Shown here: positions 5,650-13,304 of the stretch, in pieces
Numbering within the stretch: the stretch's first letter is position 1
How the letters are laid out: every line of letters begins with the position of its first letter
Assembly: GCA_937901025.1 (NCBI GenBank)
Contig: CALCGR010000023.1
Location: forward strand, 1 to 32,007
Length of the DNA: 32,007 nucleotides
DNA from: an uncultured Bacteroidales bacterium
Lineage (GTDB): Bacteria > Bacteroidota > Bacteroidia > Bacteroidales > Paludibacteraceae
Reading direction: 5' to 3'
The notes under the pieces: model-generated
Told to the model about the DNA's origin: nothing
What the model saw: the letters and a program-made list of their open reading frames with translations, nothing else
Databases searched by the model: none
Translations under genes and position numbers: made by a program

Positions 5650-8214
5650 ATGGTAGAAGAGAATCATGACAGGATTTTGCCTGTAAAGATTGAGGAGGAA
5701 ATGAAGTCCTCGTACATTGACTATTCGATGTCGGTGATCGTCAGCCGTGCGCTGCCGGATGTGCGCGATGGTTTTAAGCCCGTACACAGACGTGTGCTGT
5801 TCGGAATGAACGAGTTAGGTAACACCAGCGACAAGCCCACGAAGAAGAGTGCGCGTATCGTCGGTGAGGTAATGGGTAAATATCACCCGCACGGTGATAG
5901 TAGTATTTATGGTACGCTGGTACGTATGGCGCAGCCTTGGGCAATGCGTTATTGCTTGGTAGACGGTCAAGGTAACTTTGGTTCGGTCGACGGCGATGGT
6001 GCTGCTGCGATGCGTTATACGGAGGCGCGTTTGAGTAAGTTGGCGGAGGAGATGTTGCGCGACATTGAGAAGGACACGGTGGATATGAACCTGAACTTCG
6101 ATGACACGTTGCGTGAGCCGACGGTATTGCCTTGTCGTTTCCCGAACCTGCTGGTGAATGGTGCGACGGGTATTGCGGTAGGTATGGCCACGAACATGCC
6201 CACGCATAACTTAGGCGAGGTCATTGACGGCTGTGTAGCCTATGTGAAGAGGCAGATTGAGAAGAGTCAGAACCCTGAGACGGAGGATATCTCTGTAGCG
6301 GAGTTGATGGAATATATCAAGGCTCCGGATTTCCCGACGGGAGGTACTATCTACGGTTATCAGGGTGTAAGGGATGCGTACGAGACCGGTAAGGGTCGTA
6401 TTGTCATTCGTTCGAATGCGGACATTGAGACGGAGGACAATGGTCGCGAGCACATCGTGATTACGGAGTTGCCGTACGGCGTAGTGAAGTCGGACTTGGT
6501 GAAGGACATTGCGAATCTGGTGAGCGAAAAGAAGATTGAAGGTATCTCGGACATCTCCGACCAGTCGAAGCGCGATATCCGTATTATCATAGAGATTAAG
6601 CGCGACGCGAATGCGCAAGTAGTGCTCAACAAGTTATATAAATATACGGCGTTGCAGTCAAGCTTCAGTGTGAACAGTATTGCGCTGGTAAAGGGCCGTC
6701 CGATGCTGCTGAACCTCAAGGACTTGATTGCGAATTTCATTGAGCATAGGATGGATGTAGTGACCCGTCGTACCCGTTTTGAATTGAAGAAAGCGGAGGA
6801 GCGGGCGCATATCTTAGAGGGATTGATTGTAGCGGTAGATAATATCGACGAGGTAGTGAAGATTATTCGTGCCAGTCGTACGCCGGCGGATGCGCAGACG
6901 AACTTAGAGAACCGGTTTAACTTAGATAACCTGCAATCGAAGGCGATTGTGGATATGCGTCTGAGTCAGTTGACGGGTCTGAAGATTGATGAGTTGAAGG
7001 CCGAGTATGCGGAGATTGAGAAGTTGATTGCGCATTTGAATGAACTATTGAGTAACGAGGTGATGCGTTTTGAACTCATCAACACTGAACTGATTGAGAT
7101 CAAGGATAAGTACGCGGATGAGCGTCGCACGCAGATTGTGAAGATGGCCACGGAGTTCAATCCGGAGGATATGTATGCGGATGACGATATGGTAATCACC
7201 ATCTCGCACCTGGGTTATGTGAAGCGTACGCCGTTGGCGGAGTTCCGTCAGCAAGGTCGCGGCGGTATCGGCAGCAAGGCGTCGAGCAGTCGTGATGAGG
7301 ACTTTATTGAGTATGTACACCAAGCCTCGATGCACTCCACGATGATGTTCTTTACGGAGCGCGGGCGGTTATATTGGATTAAGGTATATGACTTACCGGA
7401 AGGCAATCGTCAGTCGAAGGGTAGAGCAATACAGAACATCATCAACCTGGAGAAGGGTGATGCGGTAAGGGCATTCATCAATGTGAAGGGTCTGAACGAT
7501 GCCGAGTATGTGAATAACCACTATTTGATTTTCGCTACGAAGAACGGATTGATGAAGAAGACCACGTTGGAGGCTTATTCGCGTCCTCGCGCCAATGGTA
7601 TCAATGCCGTAGGCTTGCGCGAAGGTGACGAGCTGATTGCCGTTACGTTGACGGATGGTCAGAGTGAGATGTTGATTGCTTCGTACAATGGTAAGGTCGT
7701 TCGTTTCAACGAGAGCGGCGTACGTCCGATGGGTCGTAACGCTACGGGTGTGAAGGCGATTACTTTAGATGAAGATGGTCAGGATCACGCGATTGGCATG
7801 ATTTGTGTAGAGAAGAATACAGACAAGACGGTACTTGTTATCTCGGACAAGGGCTTTGGTAAGCGTACGATGCTCGATGACGAGGAGGGAGAGCCGATCT
7901 ACCGTATCACCAACCGCGGTGGTAAGGGTGTGAAGACGATGAACCTCACTGACAAGACCGGTCCGCTGGTAGGCTTGCACGCAGTGACGGACGACGAGGA
8001 TCTGATGCTCATCACGAAGAGTGGTACGGCGATCCGTATGGATATATCGACGATCCGCGTGATGGGTCGCGCCACCCAAGGTGTCAAACTCATTGAACTC
8101 CAGAAACGCAACGACACGTTGATGTTCGGATGCATCGTTCCCAAAGATGAGAATGATGAAAATGAGGAAGAGAGGAATGAGGAAATAGGAAATGAGGAAA
8201 TGAATCAACAATAA
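5650..8214 (+). CDS. gyrA: DNA gyrase subunit A
   Basis: GyrA cleaves and rejoins DNA in the A2B2 gyrase that introduces negative supercoils. The 854 residues are normal length. The catalytic tyrosine is Y123 in AAMRYTEARL. The quinolone-determining region HPHGDSSIYGTLVRMAQP (79-96) has Ser84 at the E. coli S83 position and Gly88 at the E. coli D87 position. A GyrA-box-like QQGRGG lies near residue 534, at the start of the C-terminal beta-pinwheel that wraps DNA, which supports gyrase rather than ParC. The protein ends in an acidic tail (833-854) encoded by a GAGGAAATGA-type repeat. It has its own promoter and is followed after 19 bases by a TPR protein. Confidence 0.95.
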   Translation: MVEENHDRILPVKIEEEMKSSYIDYSMSVIVSRALPDVRDGFKPVHRRVLFGMNELGNTSDKPTKKSARIVGEVMGKYHPHGDSSIYGTLVRMAQPWAMRYCLVDGQGNFGSVDGDGAAAMRYTEARLSKLAEEMLRDIEKDTVDMNLNFDDTLREPTVLPCRFPNLLVNGATGIAVGMATNMPTHNLGEVIDGCVAYVKRQIEKSQNPETEDISVAELMEYIKAPDFPTGGTIYGYQGVRDAYETGKGRIVIRSNADIETEDNGREHIVITELPYGVVKSDLVKDIANLVSEKKIEGISDISDQSKRDIRIIIEIKRDANAQVVLNKLYKYTALQSSFSVNSIALVKGRPMLLNLKDLIANFIEHRMDVVTRRTRFELKKAEERAHILEGLIVAVDNIDEVVKIIRASRTPADAQTNLENRFNLDNLQSKAIVDMRLSQLTGLKIDELKAEYAEIEKLIAHLNELLSNEVMRFELINTELIEIKDKYADERRTQIVKMATEFNPEDMYADDDMVITISHLGYVKRTPLAEFRQQGRGGIGSKASSSRDEDFIEYVHQASMHSTMMFFTERGRLYWIKVYDLPEGNRQSKGRAIQNIINLEKGDAVRAFINVKGLNDAEYVNNHYLIFATKNGLMKKTTLEAYSRPRANGINAVGLREGDELIAVTLTDGQSEMLIASYNGKVVRFNESGVRPMGRNATGVKAITLDEDGQDHAIGMICVEKNTDKTVLVISDKGFGKRTMLDDEEGEPIYRITNRGGKGVKTMNLTDKTGPLVGLHAVTDDEDLMLITKSGTAIRMDISTIRVMGRATQGVKLIELQKRNDTLMFGCIVPKDENDENEEERNEEIGNEEMNQQ
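8145..8205 (+). repeat. GAGGAAATGA-type repeat forming the gyrA C-terminal tail
   Basis: Degenerate copies of AATGAGGAA run through the last codons of gyrA and encode an Asp/Glu/Asn-rich tail. A similar GAGGAATGAGAAA tract separates the RelA/SpoT-like gene from recR (3487-3503). Confidence 0.6.
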
Positions 8215-8233
8215 TTAACAAACAACAATCGTT

Positions 8234-9475
8234 ATGAAAAAGACAATTTTAATGGTGGCATTGGCGCTGGTAGGTGCTTGCTGCTACGCTCAAAAAGCAA
8301 ACGTAAAGAAAGCGAAGAGTTTAACATTACAAGAGGAACCCGACTTCGCGGCTGCTAAGGCGGCGATTGAAGAAGCCTTGGTCAACGACGAGACGAAGGG
8401 TCAGGCCGAGACTTGGTATGTAGCCGGTTTGATTGGCTACACGCAAAATGAACAAATGAATATCTCTGCAATGATGGGACAAGCCGTTGACGACAATGCC
8501 AAAGGACAAGGTATCATGGAGAGTTTTGACTGTTGGGTCAAGGCGGATGAGATTGCTATGACTCCCGTAGTGGATAAGAAAGGCAAGGAGAAAGTGGATA
8601 CCAAGATGCGTAAGACCATCTCTACCAAGATGATGGATTATTACAACAACCAGGACTTCATCAAGTATGGTATCTACCTCAATGAGCAAAAGGATTATGC
8701 TAATGCTTACCAAGCATTTATGCGTCACTTGTCCATTCAAGACCTGCCGATGATGCAAGATCCTAAGTTGCAAGAGAAAATGCCGAAGGATACTATCTAT
8801 GATCAGTACAAGTATTATGCTGCGATGTTCGCTATCCAAGCCGAGATGCACGATGAGGCTATCGCCCTGTTGACGGAAATGAAAGATGGCGAATACGAGG
8901 CTGCTGCTGTGAACCAGTACCTGTATCAAGAGTATGTGGCACTGAACGATACCGTACGTTTCTTGCAAGTCCTTCAGAACGCTGTTGTCCGTTTCCCGAA
9001 AGAGCCTTGGTTCTTACAGAACCTGATTAACTTCTATATCTTCTCCGGTCAAACCGATCAGGCTATCGTTTATCTGGACCAAGCTATTGAGCGCGAACCA
9101 GAAGTTGGTCAATATCACTTGATTAAGGGTAATATCTTAGCCAACGAAGAGCGTTTTGACGAAGCTAGGGTAGAGTATGATGAGGCGTTGAAGGTAGAGC
9201 CGACGTTGGCAGATGCAATGGCAGGTTGCGGTCGTATCTTCTACAACCAAGCCGTAAAGATGAACGAAGAGGCTGCGTATATCTCGGATGCTAAGGCATA
9301 CAAGAAAGCGTTGAACGAAATGAACGAGATGTTCAAGAAGTCGCTTCCTTTCTTTGAGAAAGCCCATGAGATGGAACCGGAGAATCGTGATTATATGATT
9401 ACGTTGCGTACGCTCTACTATCGTTTCAGTATGGATAAAGAGTACGAGGCTATCTCGGCCGAATTGAATAAGTAA
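8234..9475 (+). CDS. exported tetratricopeptide-repeat protein
   Basis: A 413-residue protein with a signal peptide (MKKTILMVALALVGACCYAQ, cleavage probably after CYA). The C-terminal half has TPR-type helical pairs, clearest at about 245-345 (FPKEPWFLQNLINFYIFSGQ, then AIVYLDQAIEREPEVGQYHL and the next unit ending in ALKVEPTLADAMAGCG). TPRs mediate protein contacts, so a periplasmic scaffold is likely; the partner is unknown. Codons are rich in GCT, ATC and AAG compared with the neighbouring cinA and mntP, which suggests strong expression. It lies 19 bases after gyrA and its stop overlaps the ruvX start by one base (TAATG), so it is co-transcribed with both. Confidence 0.88.
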   Translation: MKKTILMVALALVGACCYAQKANVKKAKSLTLQEEPDFAAAKAAIEEALVNDETKGQAETWYVAGLIGYTQNEQMNISAMMGQAVDDNAKGQGIMESFDCWVKADEIAMTPVVDKKGKEKVDTKMRKTISTKMMDYYNNQDFIKYGIYLNEQKDYANAYQAFMRHLSIQDLPMMQDPKLQEKMPKDTIYDQYKYYAAMFAIQAEMHDEAIALLTEMKDGEYEAAAVNQYLYQEYVALNDTVRFLQVLQNAVVRFPKEPWFLQNLINFYIFSGQTDQAIVYLDQAIEREPEVGQYHLIKGNILANEERFDEARVEYDEALKVEPTLADAMAGCGRIFYNQAVKMNEEAAYISDAKAYKKALNEMNEMFKKSLPFFEKAHEMEPENRDYMITLRTLYYRFSMDKEYEAISAELNK

Positions 9476-9891
9476 TGGGCCGGATCTTAGCCATCGACTA
9501 TGGTAAGAAAAGAACAGGATTAGCCGTTACGGACCCGCTCCGTATAACGGCTAATCCGTTGCTTACTATCCCGACGGGAGAGTTGATGGATTGGTTGTGC
9601 GCGTATATAGAGAAAGAGGGGGTAGATAGGGTGGTGATTGGTCATCCGACCCAACTCAATGGGCAGGAGTCGGAATCGATGCAGTGGATACGTCCGTTTA
9701 AGGTGCAGTTTGAGAAACGTTTTCCGCACATTCCGCTCCTTGATTATGACGAGCGTTTCACGTCGACCTTGGCGCATCGCGCGATGATTGACGGCGGGTT
9801 GACGAAGAAACAGAGGCAGGATAAGGCGGTGGTGGATAAGATTGCGGCATGCATTATCTTGGAAGATTATTTGAGATTTATTGAAGATTGA
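9475..9891 (+). CDS. ruvX: Holliday junction resolvase-like protein RuvX/YqgF
   Basis: RuvX (YqgF) is a conserved RNase H-fold nuclease; in E. coli it processes the 5' end of pre-16S rRNA, and a role in recombination has been proposed. The 138 residues are normal. MGRILAIDYGKKRTGLAV carries the first acidic residue (D8), VVIGHP the second strand, and DERFTSTLA the third conserved acidic cluster, with the final aspartate in KAVVDKIAA. The start overlaps the stop of the TPR gene by one base. The end is made of a repeated TTGAAGATTGAAGATT, which runs into the def start. Confidence 0.93.
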   Translation: MGRILAIDYGKKRTGLAVTDPLRITANPLLTIPTGELMDWLCAYIEKEGVDRVVIGHPTQLNGQESESMQWIRPFKVQFEKRFPHIPLLDYDERFTSTLAHRAMIDGGLTKKQRQDKAVVDKIAACIILEDYLRFIED

Positions 9892-9896
9892 AGATT

Positions 9897-10451
9897 ATGG
9901 TATTACCGATATATTTATATGGCCAAGCGGCATTGAGGAAACCGACGGAGGAGGTGACACCGGATAGTGTGCCCGATCTGAAGGCATTCCTGAGTGATAT
10001 GCAGGAGACCTTGACTGCCGCAGAGGGTTGCGGACTGGCCGCCCCGCAGGTAGGAAAGAGTTGGCGACTATTCATTGTGGATGGTACGGAACTAGGGGAG
10101 GACTATCCCGATTGTGCCCACTTCCAACAAGTGTTTATCAATCCCGAGATTGTGAAACTCAGTGAGGACACCTCGACCTATTCGGAAGGGTGTCTATCCT
10201 TGCCGGGTATCAGCGAGAATGTGGTACGCCCTAAGACGGTGACGATACGCTATCAAGATGCCGATTTCCAATGGCATGAGGATACGTTTACGGACTTCAA
10301 GGCCCGTATCGTATTGCACGAGTACGACCATCTGGAAGGACACGTGTTTACGGACCGTATCTCGCCGATTAGAAAACAGTTCGTGAGGACCAAACTGATG
10401 AATATCGTTAAAGGCAAGACCGTAGCGCGTTATCGGTATAAGAGGAATTGA
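9897..10451 (+). CDS. def: peptide deformylase
   Basis: Removes the formyl group from the N-terminal methionine of new proteins, using a metal ion. The three family motifs are present: GCGLAAPQV (44-52), EGCLSLP (97-103, with ligand C99) and HEYDH (141-145, with ligands H141 and H145 and catalytic E142). With the ATG at 9897 it has 184 residues and begins MVLPIYLYGQAALRKP, as expected for Bacteroidetes deformylases. A TTG three codons upstream (9888) overlaps the ruvX stop and is less likely. The def stop overlaps the mntP start. Confidence 0.95.
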   Translation: MVLPIYLYGQAALRKPTEEVTPDSVPDLKAFLSDMQETLTAAEGCGLAAPQVGKSWRLFIVDGTELGEDYPDCAHFQQVFINPEIVKLSEDTSTYSEGCLSLPGISENVVRPKTVTIRYQDADFQWHEDTFTDFKARIVLHEYDHLEGHVFTDRISPIRKQFVRTKLMNIVKGKTVARYRYKRN

Positions 10452-11029
10452 CTATCCTAACCATCATATTGATTAGTGTGGGATTGGCGATGGACTGTTT
10501 TGCGGTCAGTATTGCCAAGGGACTGGGTGTGGATATACACGAGGTTTTTGCGAAGCATCAGCATCCCTGGTTGATGGCGGTGCTGTTTGGGGTATTTCAA
10601 GGGCTGATGCCGCTTGTAGGGTATTATGCCGGCACGTTCTTTGCCGATTTCTTTCACCAATATGCGGGTATCGTAGCCTTGGTGCTGCTGGGGTATATCG
10701 GCGGAAAGATGATTTGGGAAGGGTGTCATAAAGGTGGAGAGGAGAGGAGTAGAGGAGTTGGGAGTGATTTCTCGTTGAAGACGCTGCTCGTGCTGGCGAT
10801 AGCGACGAGTATTGATGCGTTGGCGACGGGGGTGATCTTTATTCCATATCCGGCGCAGTTGTATTGGGGCGCGAGTGTGATTGCACTCGGTTCGTTCCTA
10901 TTCTCGATGGCGGGGTATCTGATTGGGGTGTTTGTGGGGAGCCGGTTTAAGTTACGGGTAGAAGTGATTGGGGGAATCATTTTGATTGGTATCGGGTTAA
11001 AGATATTTATAGAAGGCTTATGTTCCTGA
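10448..11029 (+). CDS. mntP: manganese efflux pump MntP
   Basis: Integral membrane exporter of Mn2+ (MntP, DUF204 family). The 193 residues carry six hydrophobic segments. The duplicated family motif with conserved aspartates appears as LAMDCFAVSIAKG (D16) and ATSIDALATG. Translation probably starts at a TTG that overlaps the def stop (TTGA), preceded by AGAGGA; the first ATG in frame would remove most of helix 1. The cytoplasmic loop before helix 4 contains a repeat-derived stretch (residues 96-107, GEERSRGVGSD). The 3' end overlaps the next gene by ten bases. I see no manganese riboswitch, consistent with its position inside an operon. Confidence 0.9.
   Translation: MTILTIILISVGLAMDCFAVSIAKGLGVDIHEVFAKHQHPWLMAVLFGVFQGLMPLVGYYAGTFFADFFHQYAGIVALVLLGYIGGKMIWEGCHKGGEERSRGVGSDFSLKTLLVLAIATSIDALATGVIFIPYPAQLYWGASVIALGSFLFSMAGYLIGVFVGSRFKLRVEVIGGIILIGIGLKIFIEGLCS
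10733..10768 (+). repeat. GGAGTAGAGGAGT repeat inside mntP
   Basis: A purine-rich run with the 13-base core GGAGTAGAGGAGT, shared with cinA and nearly with mtaB. It encodes SRGVG within a loop between membrane helices. Confidence 0.65.
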
Positions 11030-11610
11030 TTCAAAACACATTGGTCTCACTCGATGTATTAGAGAAAGAGTTTTGCTGCAACCTAGACGTCTGTCACGGT
11101 TGCTGTTGCATTGAGGGGGATGCGGGTGCACCATTGACCGACGAAGAGGAACGGCAATTAACGGCTGCTCTCCCGGTTTTAAGGCCGGAGATGACGAAGG
11201 AGGCGCAAGCCGTAGTGGATCAGCAAGGCGTAGCGTATTTAGACGAGAGTGGGGAGAAAGTGACGTCGATTGTGAATAATAGGGATTGTGTGTTTGCGAG
11301 AGTAGATAAGAGTGGGTGGTGTTATTGCGTAATAGAGAAAGCGTTTAAGGCGGGCAAGATAGGGTTTAATAAGCCTATCTCCTGTCATTTATATCCGATT
11401 CGGTTGACGAGTTTAGCGAATGGGATGACGGGGGTAGAGTATCATCGGTGGGATATTTGTCATTGTGCAAGGATATTAGGTAAAAAAGAACATATACCGA
11501 TTTATCAGTTTCTGAAAGAGCCGCTGGTGAGGCGGTTTGGACAGAATTGGTATGAGGAATTGGAATTAACAGCGCAGGAATGGAAGAAACAATGCAGTGC
11601 GAAATCATAA
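11020..11610 (+). CDS. cysteine-rich DUF3109-type protein
   Basis: A 196-residue cytoplasmic protein that resembles the DUF3109 family of Bacteroidetes; the function is not known. It has many conserved-looking cysteines: FCCNLDVCHGCCCIEGDAG near the N-terminus, NRDCVF, GWCYCVIEKAF, PISCHLYPIRL in the middle and DICHCARIL towards the end. The arrangement recalls the CxxxCxxCC metal-binding proteins of the YkgJ type, so a bound zinc or iron-sulfur centre is plausible. There is no signal peptide. It overlaps mntP by ten bases and cinA by about 19, so it is translationally coupled with both. The family call rests on remembered sequence features. Confidence 0.8.
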   Translation: MFLIQNTLVSLDVLEKEFCCNLDVCHGCCCIEGDAGAPLTDEEERQLTAALPVLRPEMTKEAQAVVDQQGVAYLDESGEKVTSIVNNRDCVFARVDKSGWCYCVIEKAFKAGKIGFNKPISCHLYPIRLTSLANGMTGVEYHRWDICHCARILGKKEHIPIYQFLKEPLVRRFGQNWYEELELTAQEWKKQCSAKS

Positions 11611-12836
11611 CCATCGGCGATGAGTTGCTGATAGGGCAAGTTGTCGATACGAACTCCGCATGGATGGCGGAGCGGTTGAATGAAGCCTCGATTGAAGTGA
11701 AGCAGGTGACATCGGTTCACGATGATGCCGCGCATATCGTGGAAGCGATAGAGGCGGCTTTGGGTAGGGCGGATATTGTGATGACCACCGGCGGACTGGG
11801 TCCGACGAAGGATGATATAACAAAGCGCGTGCTTTGCGAGTATTTCCACACGTGTTTAGTGCCGGACGAAACGGTGCATAAGCATGTAATACAACTCTAT
11901 CAGAACCGGCCGGAGGTACTTAATAAACTGACCGAGACGCAGTGGTTAGTGCCACACGCGGCCACGATTCTGCCCAATCGCGTAGGTTCCGCCCCGATTA
12001 TGGTATTTGAGAGAGGGGAGAAGATCCTTATTTCGATGCCGGGGGTACCGTATGAGATGAAGATCGCGATGACGGAGCAGGTGATGCCGTACCTTGGGAG
12101 TAGAGGAGTAGGGGGTAGAGGAGTAGGGAATGCTATTACGCATAAGACCGCCCTCGTGTACGGGGTGCCGGAGAGTGTGTTAGCGATACGGTTAGAGGCC
12201 TGGGAAGAGGCACTGCCTAAGACGATGCATCTGGCGTATCTGCCGAAGGACAGAACGGTAAGATTAAGACTGAGCGGATATAATGTAGCATCGAAGGAAG
12301 TGGAGAAGGAGTTTGAGAAGATGTTGGCGATTGTAGGGGAGGATGTGGTGTTGACGGAGAATCAGCCGATTGAGGTAGCGGTAGGGGAGTTGTTACGGGC
12401 AAGGCATCAGACGATTGCGACGGCGGAGAGTTGTACGGGAGGAAAAATAGCGGCCTTATTGAACAAGCATTCGGGTTCGTCGGAGTTCTATTGGGGGAGT
12501 GTGGTAGCCTACGATAACTCGGTAAAAGAGAAGGTGTTAGGTGTATCGGCAGAGGTGTTGAAAAACAAGGGAGCTGTCAGCGAAGAAGTGGTGAAGTCCA
12601 TGGCGGAAGGCGTTCGCAAGTTGATGGGTACGGATTATGCCATTGCCACGAGTGGGGTAGCGGGTCCTACGGGAGGTACAGCGGTTAAGCCGGTAGGAAT
12701 GGTATGGATAGCGTGGGCTACGCCCAAGGGTGTTTTTGCTGAGTGTTTGCAACTTGGAAGTCTCAGAGAGCAAATAACTGACCGCGCAACGATGGTTGCA
12801 TTAATAAAAATGAAAAAATATTTGGATATATCATAA
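11592..12836 (+). CDS. cinA: CinA-like protein (MoCF domain plus nicotinamide-nucleotide amidase domain)
   Basis: Two-domain CinA. The N-terminal half is a MoaB/Mog-type domain (EIITIGDELLIGQVVDTNSA, then MTTGGLGPTKDDIT), linked in other species to pyrophosphatase activity on ADP-ribose-type compounds. The C-terminal half is the PncC-type domain (AESCTGGKIAALL, then IATSGVAGPTGG), which deamidates NMN in pyridine-nucleotide salvage. The ATG at 11592 gives MQCEIITIGDE, the usual start, with GGAAG just upstream; an ATG at 11580 would add four residues. It overlaps the upstream gene. A GA-rich repeat inserts residues 168-180 (GSRGVGGRGVGN) between the two halves of the N-terminal domain. Last gene of the gyrA operon. 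Confidence 0.92.
   Translation: MQCEIITIGDELLIGQVVDTNSAWMAERLNEASIEVKQVTSVHDDAAHIVEAIEAALGRADIVMTTGGLGPTKDDITKRVLCEYFHTCLVPDETVHKHVIQLYQNRPEVLNKLTETQWLVPHAATILPNRVGSAPIMVFERGEKILISMPGVPYEMKIAMTEQVMPYLGSRGVGGRGVGNAITHKTALVYGVPESVLAIRLEAWEEALPKTMHLAYLPKDRTVRLRLSGYNVASKEVEKEFEKMLAIVGEDVVLTENQPIEVAVGELLRARHQTIATAESCTGGKIAALLNKHSGSSEFYWGSVVAYDNSVKEKVLGVSAEVLKNKGAVSEEVVKSMAEGVRKLMGTDYAIATSGVAGPTGGTAVKPVGMVWIAWATPKGVFAECLQLGSLREQITDRATMVALIKMKKYLDIS
12094..12130 (+). repeat. GGAGTAGAGGAGT repeat inside cinA
   Basis: Two tandem copies of a GTAGAGGAGTAGGG unit. They share GGAGTAGAGGAGT with mntP, and in the same reading frame, so both proteins read SRGVG. Confidence 0.7.
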
Positions 12837-12852
12837 TTTTTTCGTATCTTTG
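12821..12852 (+). promoter_or_regulatory. Bacteroidetes-type promoter overlapping the end of cinA
   Basis: TTTG (12821-12824), 20-base spacer, TATCTTTG (12845-12852). The -33 element lies within the last codons of cinA. The start would be near 12859, leaving a leader of about 20 bases before the ATG at 12879. Confidence 0.8.
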
Positions 12853-12878
12853 CACGAATTTTTAAATATACTACCAAG

Positions 12879-13304
12879 ATGAAGGCAAAAATTATCTTTT
12901 GGATTTCGCTGATTGTTCTGCTTTTAGCCGCAGGATTTGTGTATGTAAAGTGGTGTTTTGTATATAGTGAAGGAGTGAATGAAGGGGATATTAATTATTT
13001 CCAGAAAGAGGGTTTTGTTTTTAAGACCTATGAAGGAAAGATGATTCAGTCGGGTTACAACTCCCGTAATGCGAAGGCAACGATACAGTCGAATGAGTTT
13101 CGTTTCTCGGTGAAGGATCCGCGCATTGCCGAGCAGATAAACAACAGTTCCTCGCGTCAGATGAAGTTACACTGGCAGCGGTATTTAGGCACCTTGCCTT
13201 GGAGAGGAAACAGTCAGTTTGTGGTGGACTCGATTTATTCGGTGATGCCCGTGGCGGCTGATACGATTGATAGTGTTGTAGATTTCCCGTTAGTAGAGCA
13301 ATAA
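12879..13304 (+). CDS. small membrane-anchored protein of unknown function
   Basis: A 141-residue protein with one N-terminal membrane helix (about 4-24, KIIFWISLIVLLLAAGFVYV) and a soluble part that should lie in the periplasm. The segment YSEGVNEGDINYFQKEGFVF then KTYEGKMIQSG is typical of a short conserved Bacteroidetes family with no established function; some database entries call such proteins 6-phosphogluconate dehydrogenase, but nothing here resembles that enzyme. It has its own promoter and its stop directly abuts the ATG of the first acyl-CoA ligase, so a link with lipid metabolism is possible but unproven. Confidence 0.82.
   Translation: MKAKIIFWISLIVLLLAAGFVYVKWCFVYSEGVNEGDINYFQKEGFVFKTYEGKMIQSGYNSRNAKATIQSNEFRFSVKDPRIAEQINNSSSRQMKLHWQRYLGTLPWRGNSQFVVDSIYSVMPVAADTIDSVVDFPLVEQ

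Noticed and set aside
12879..13304. 6-phosphogluconate dehydrogenase label for the small membrane protein
   Set aside because: The product has 141 residues, a membrane anchor and no nucleotide-binding motif, so that name would be a misannotation.
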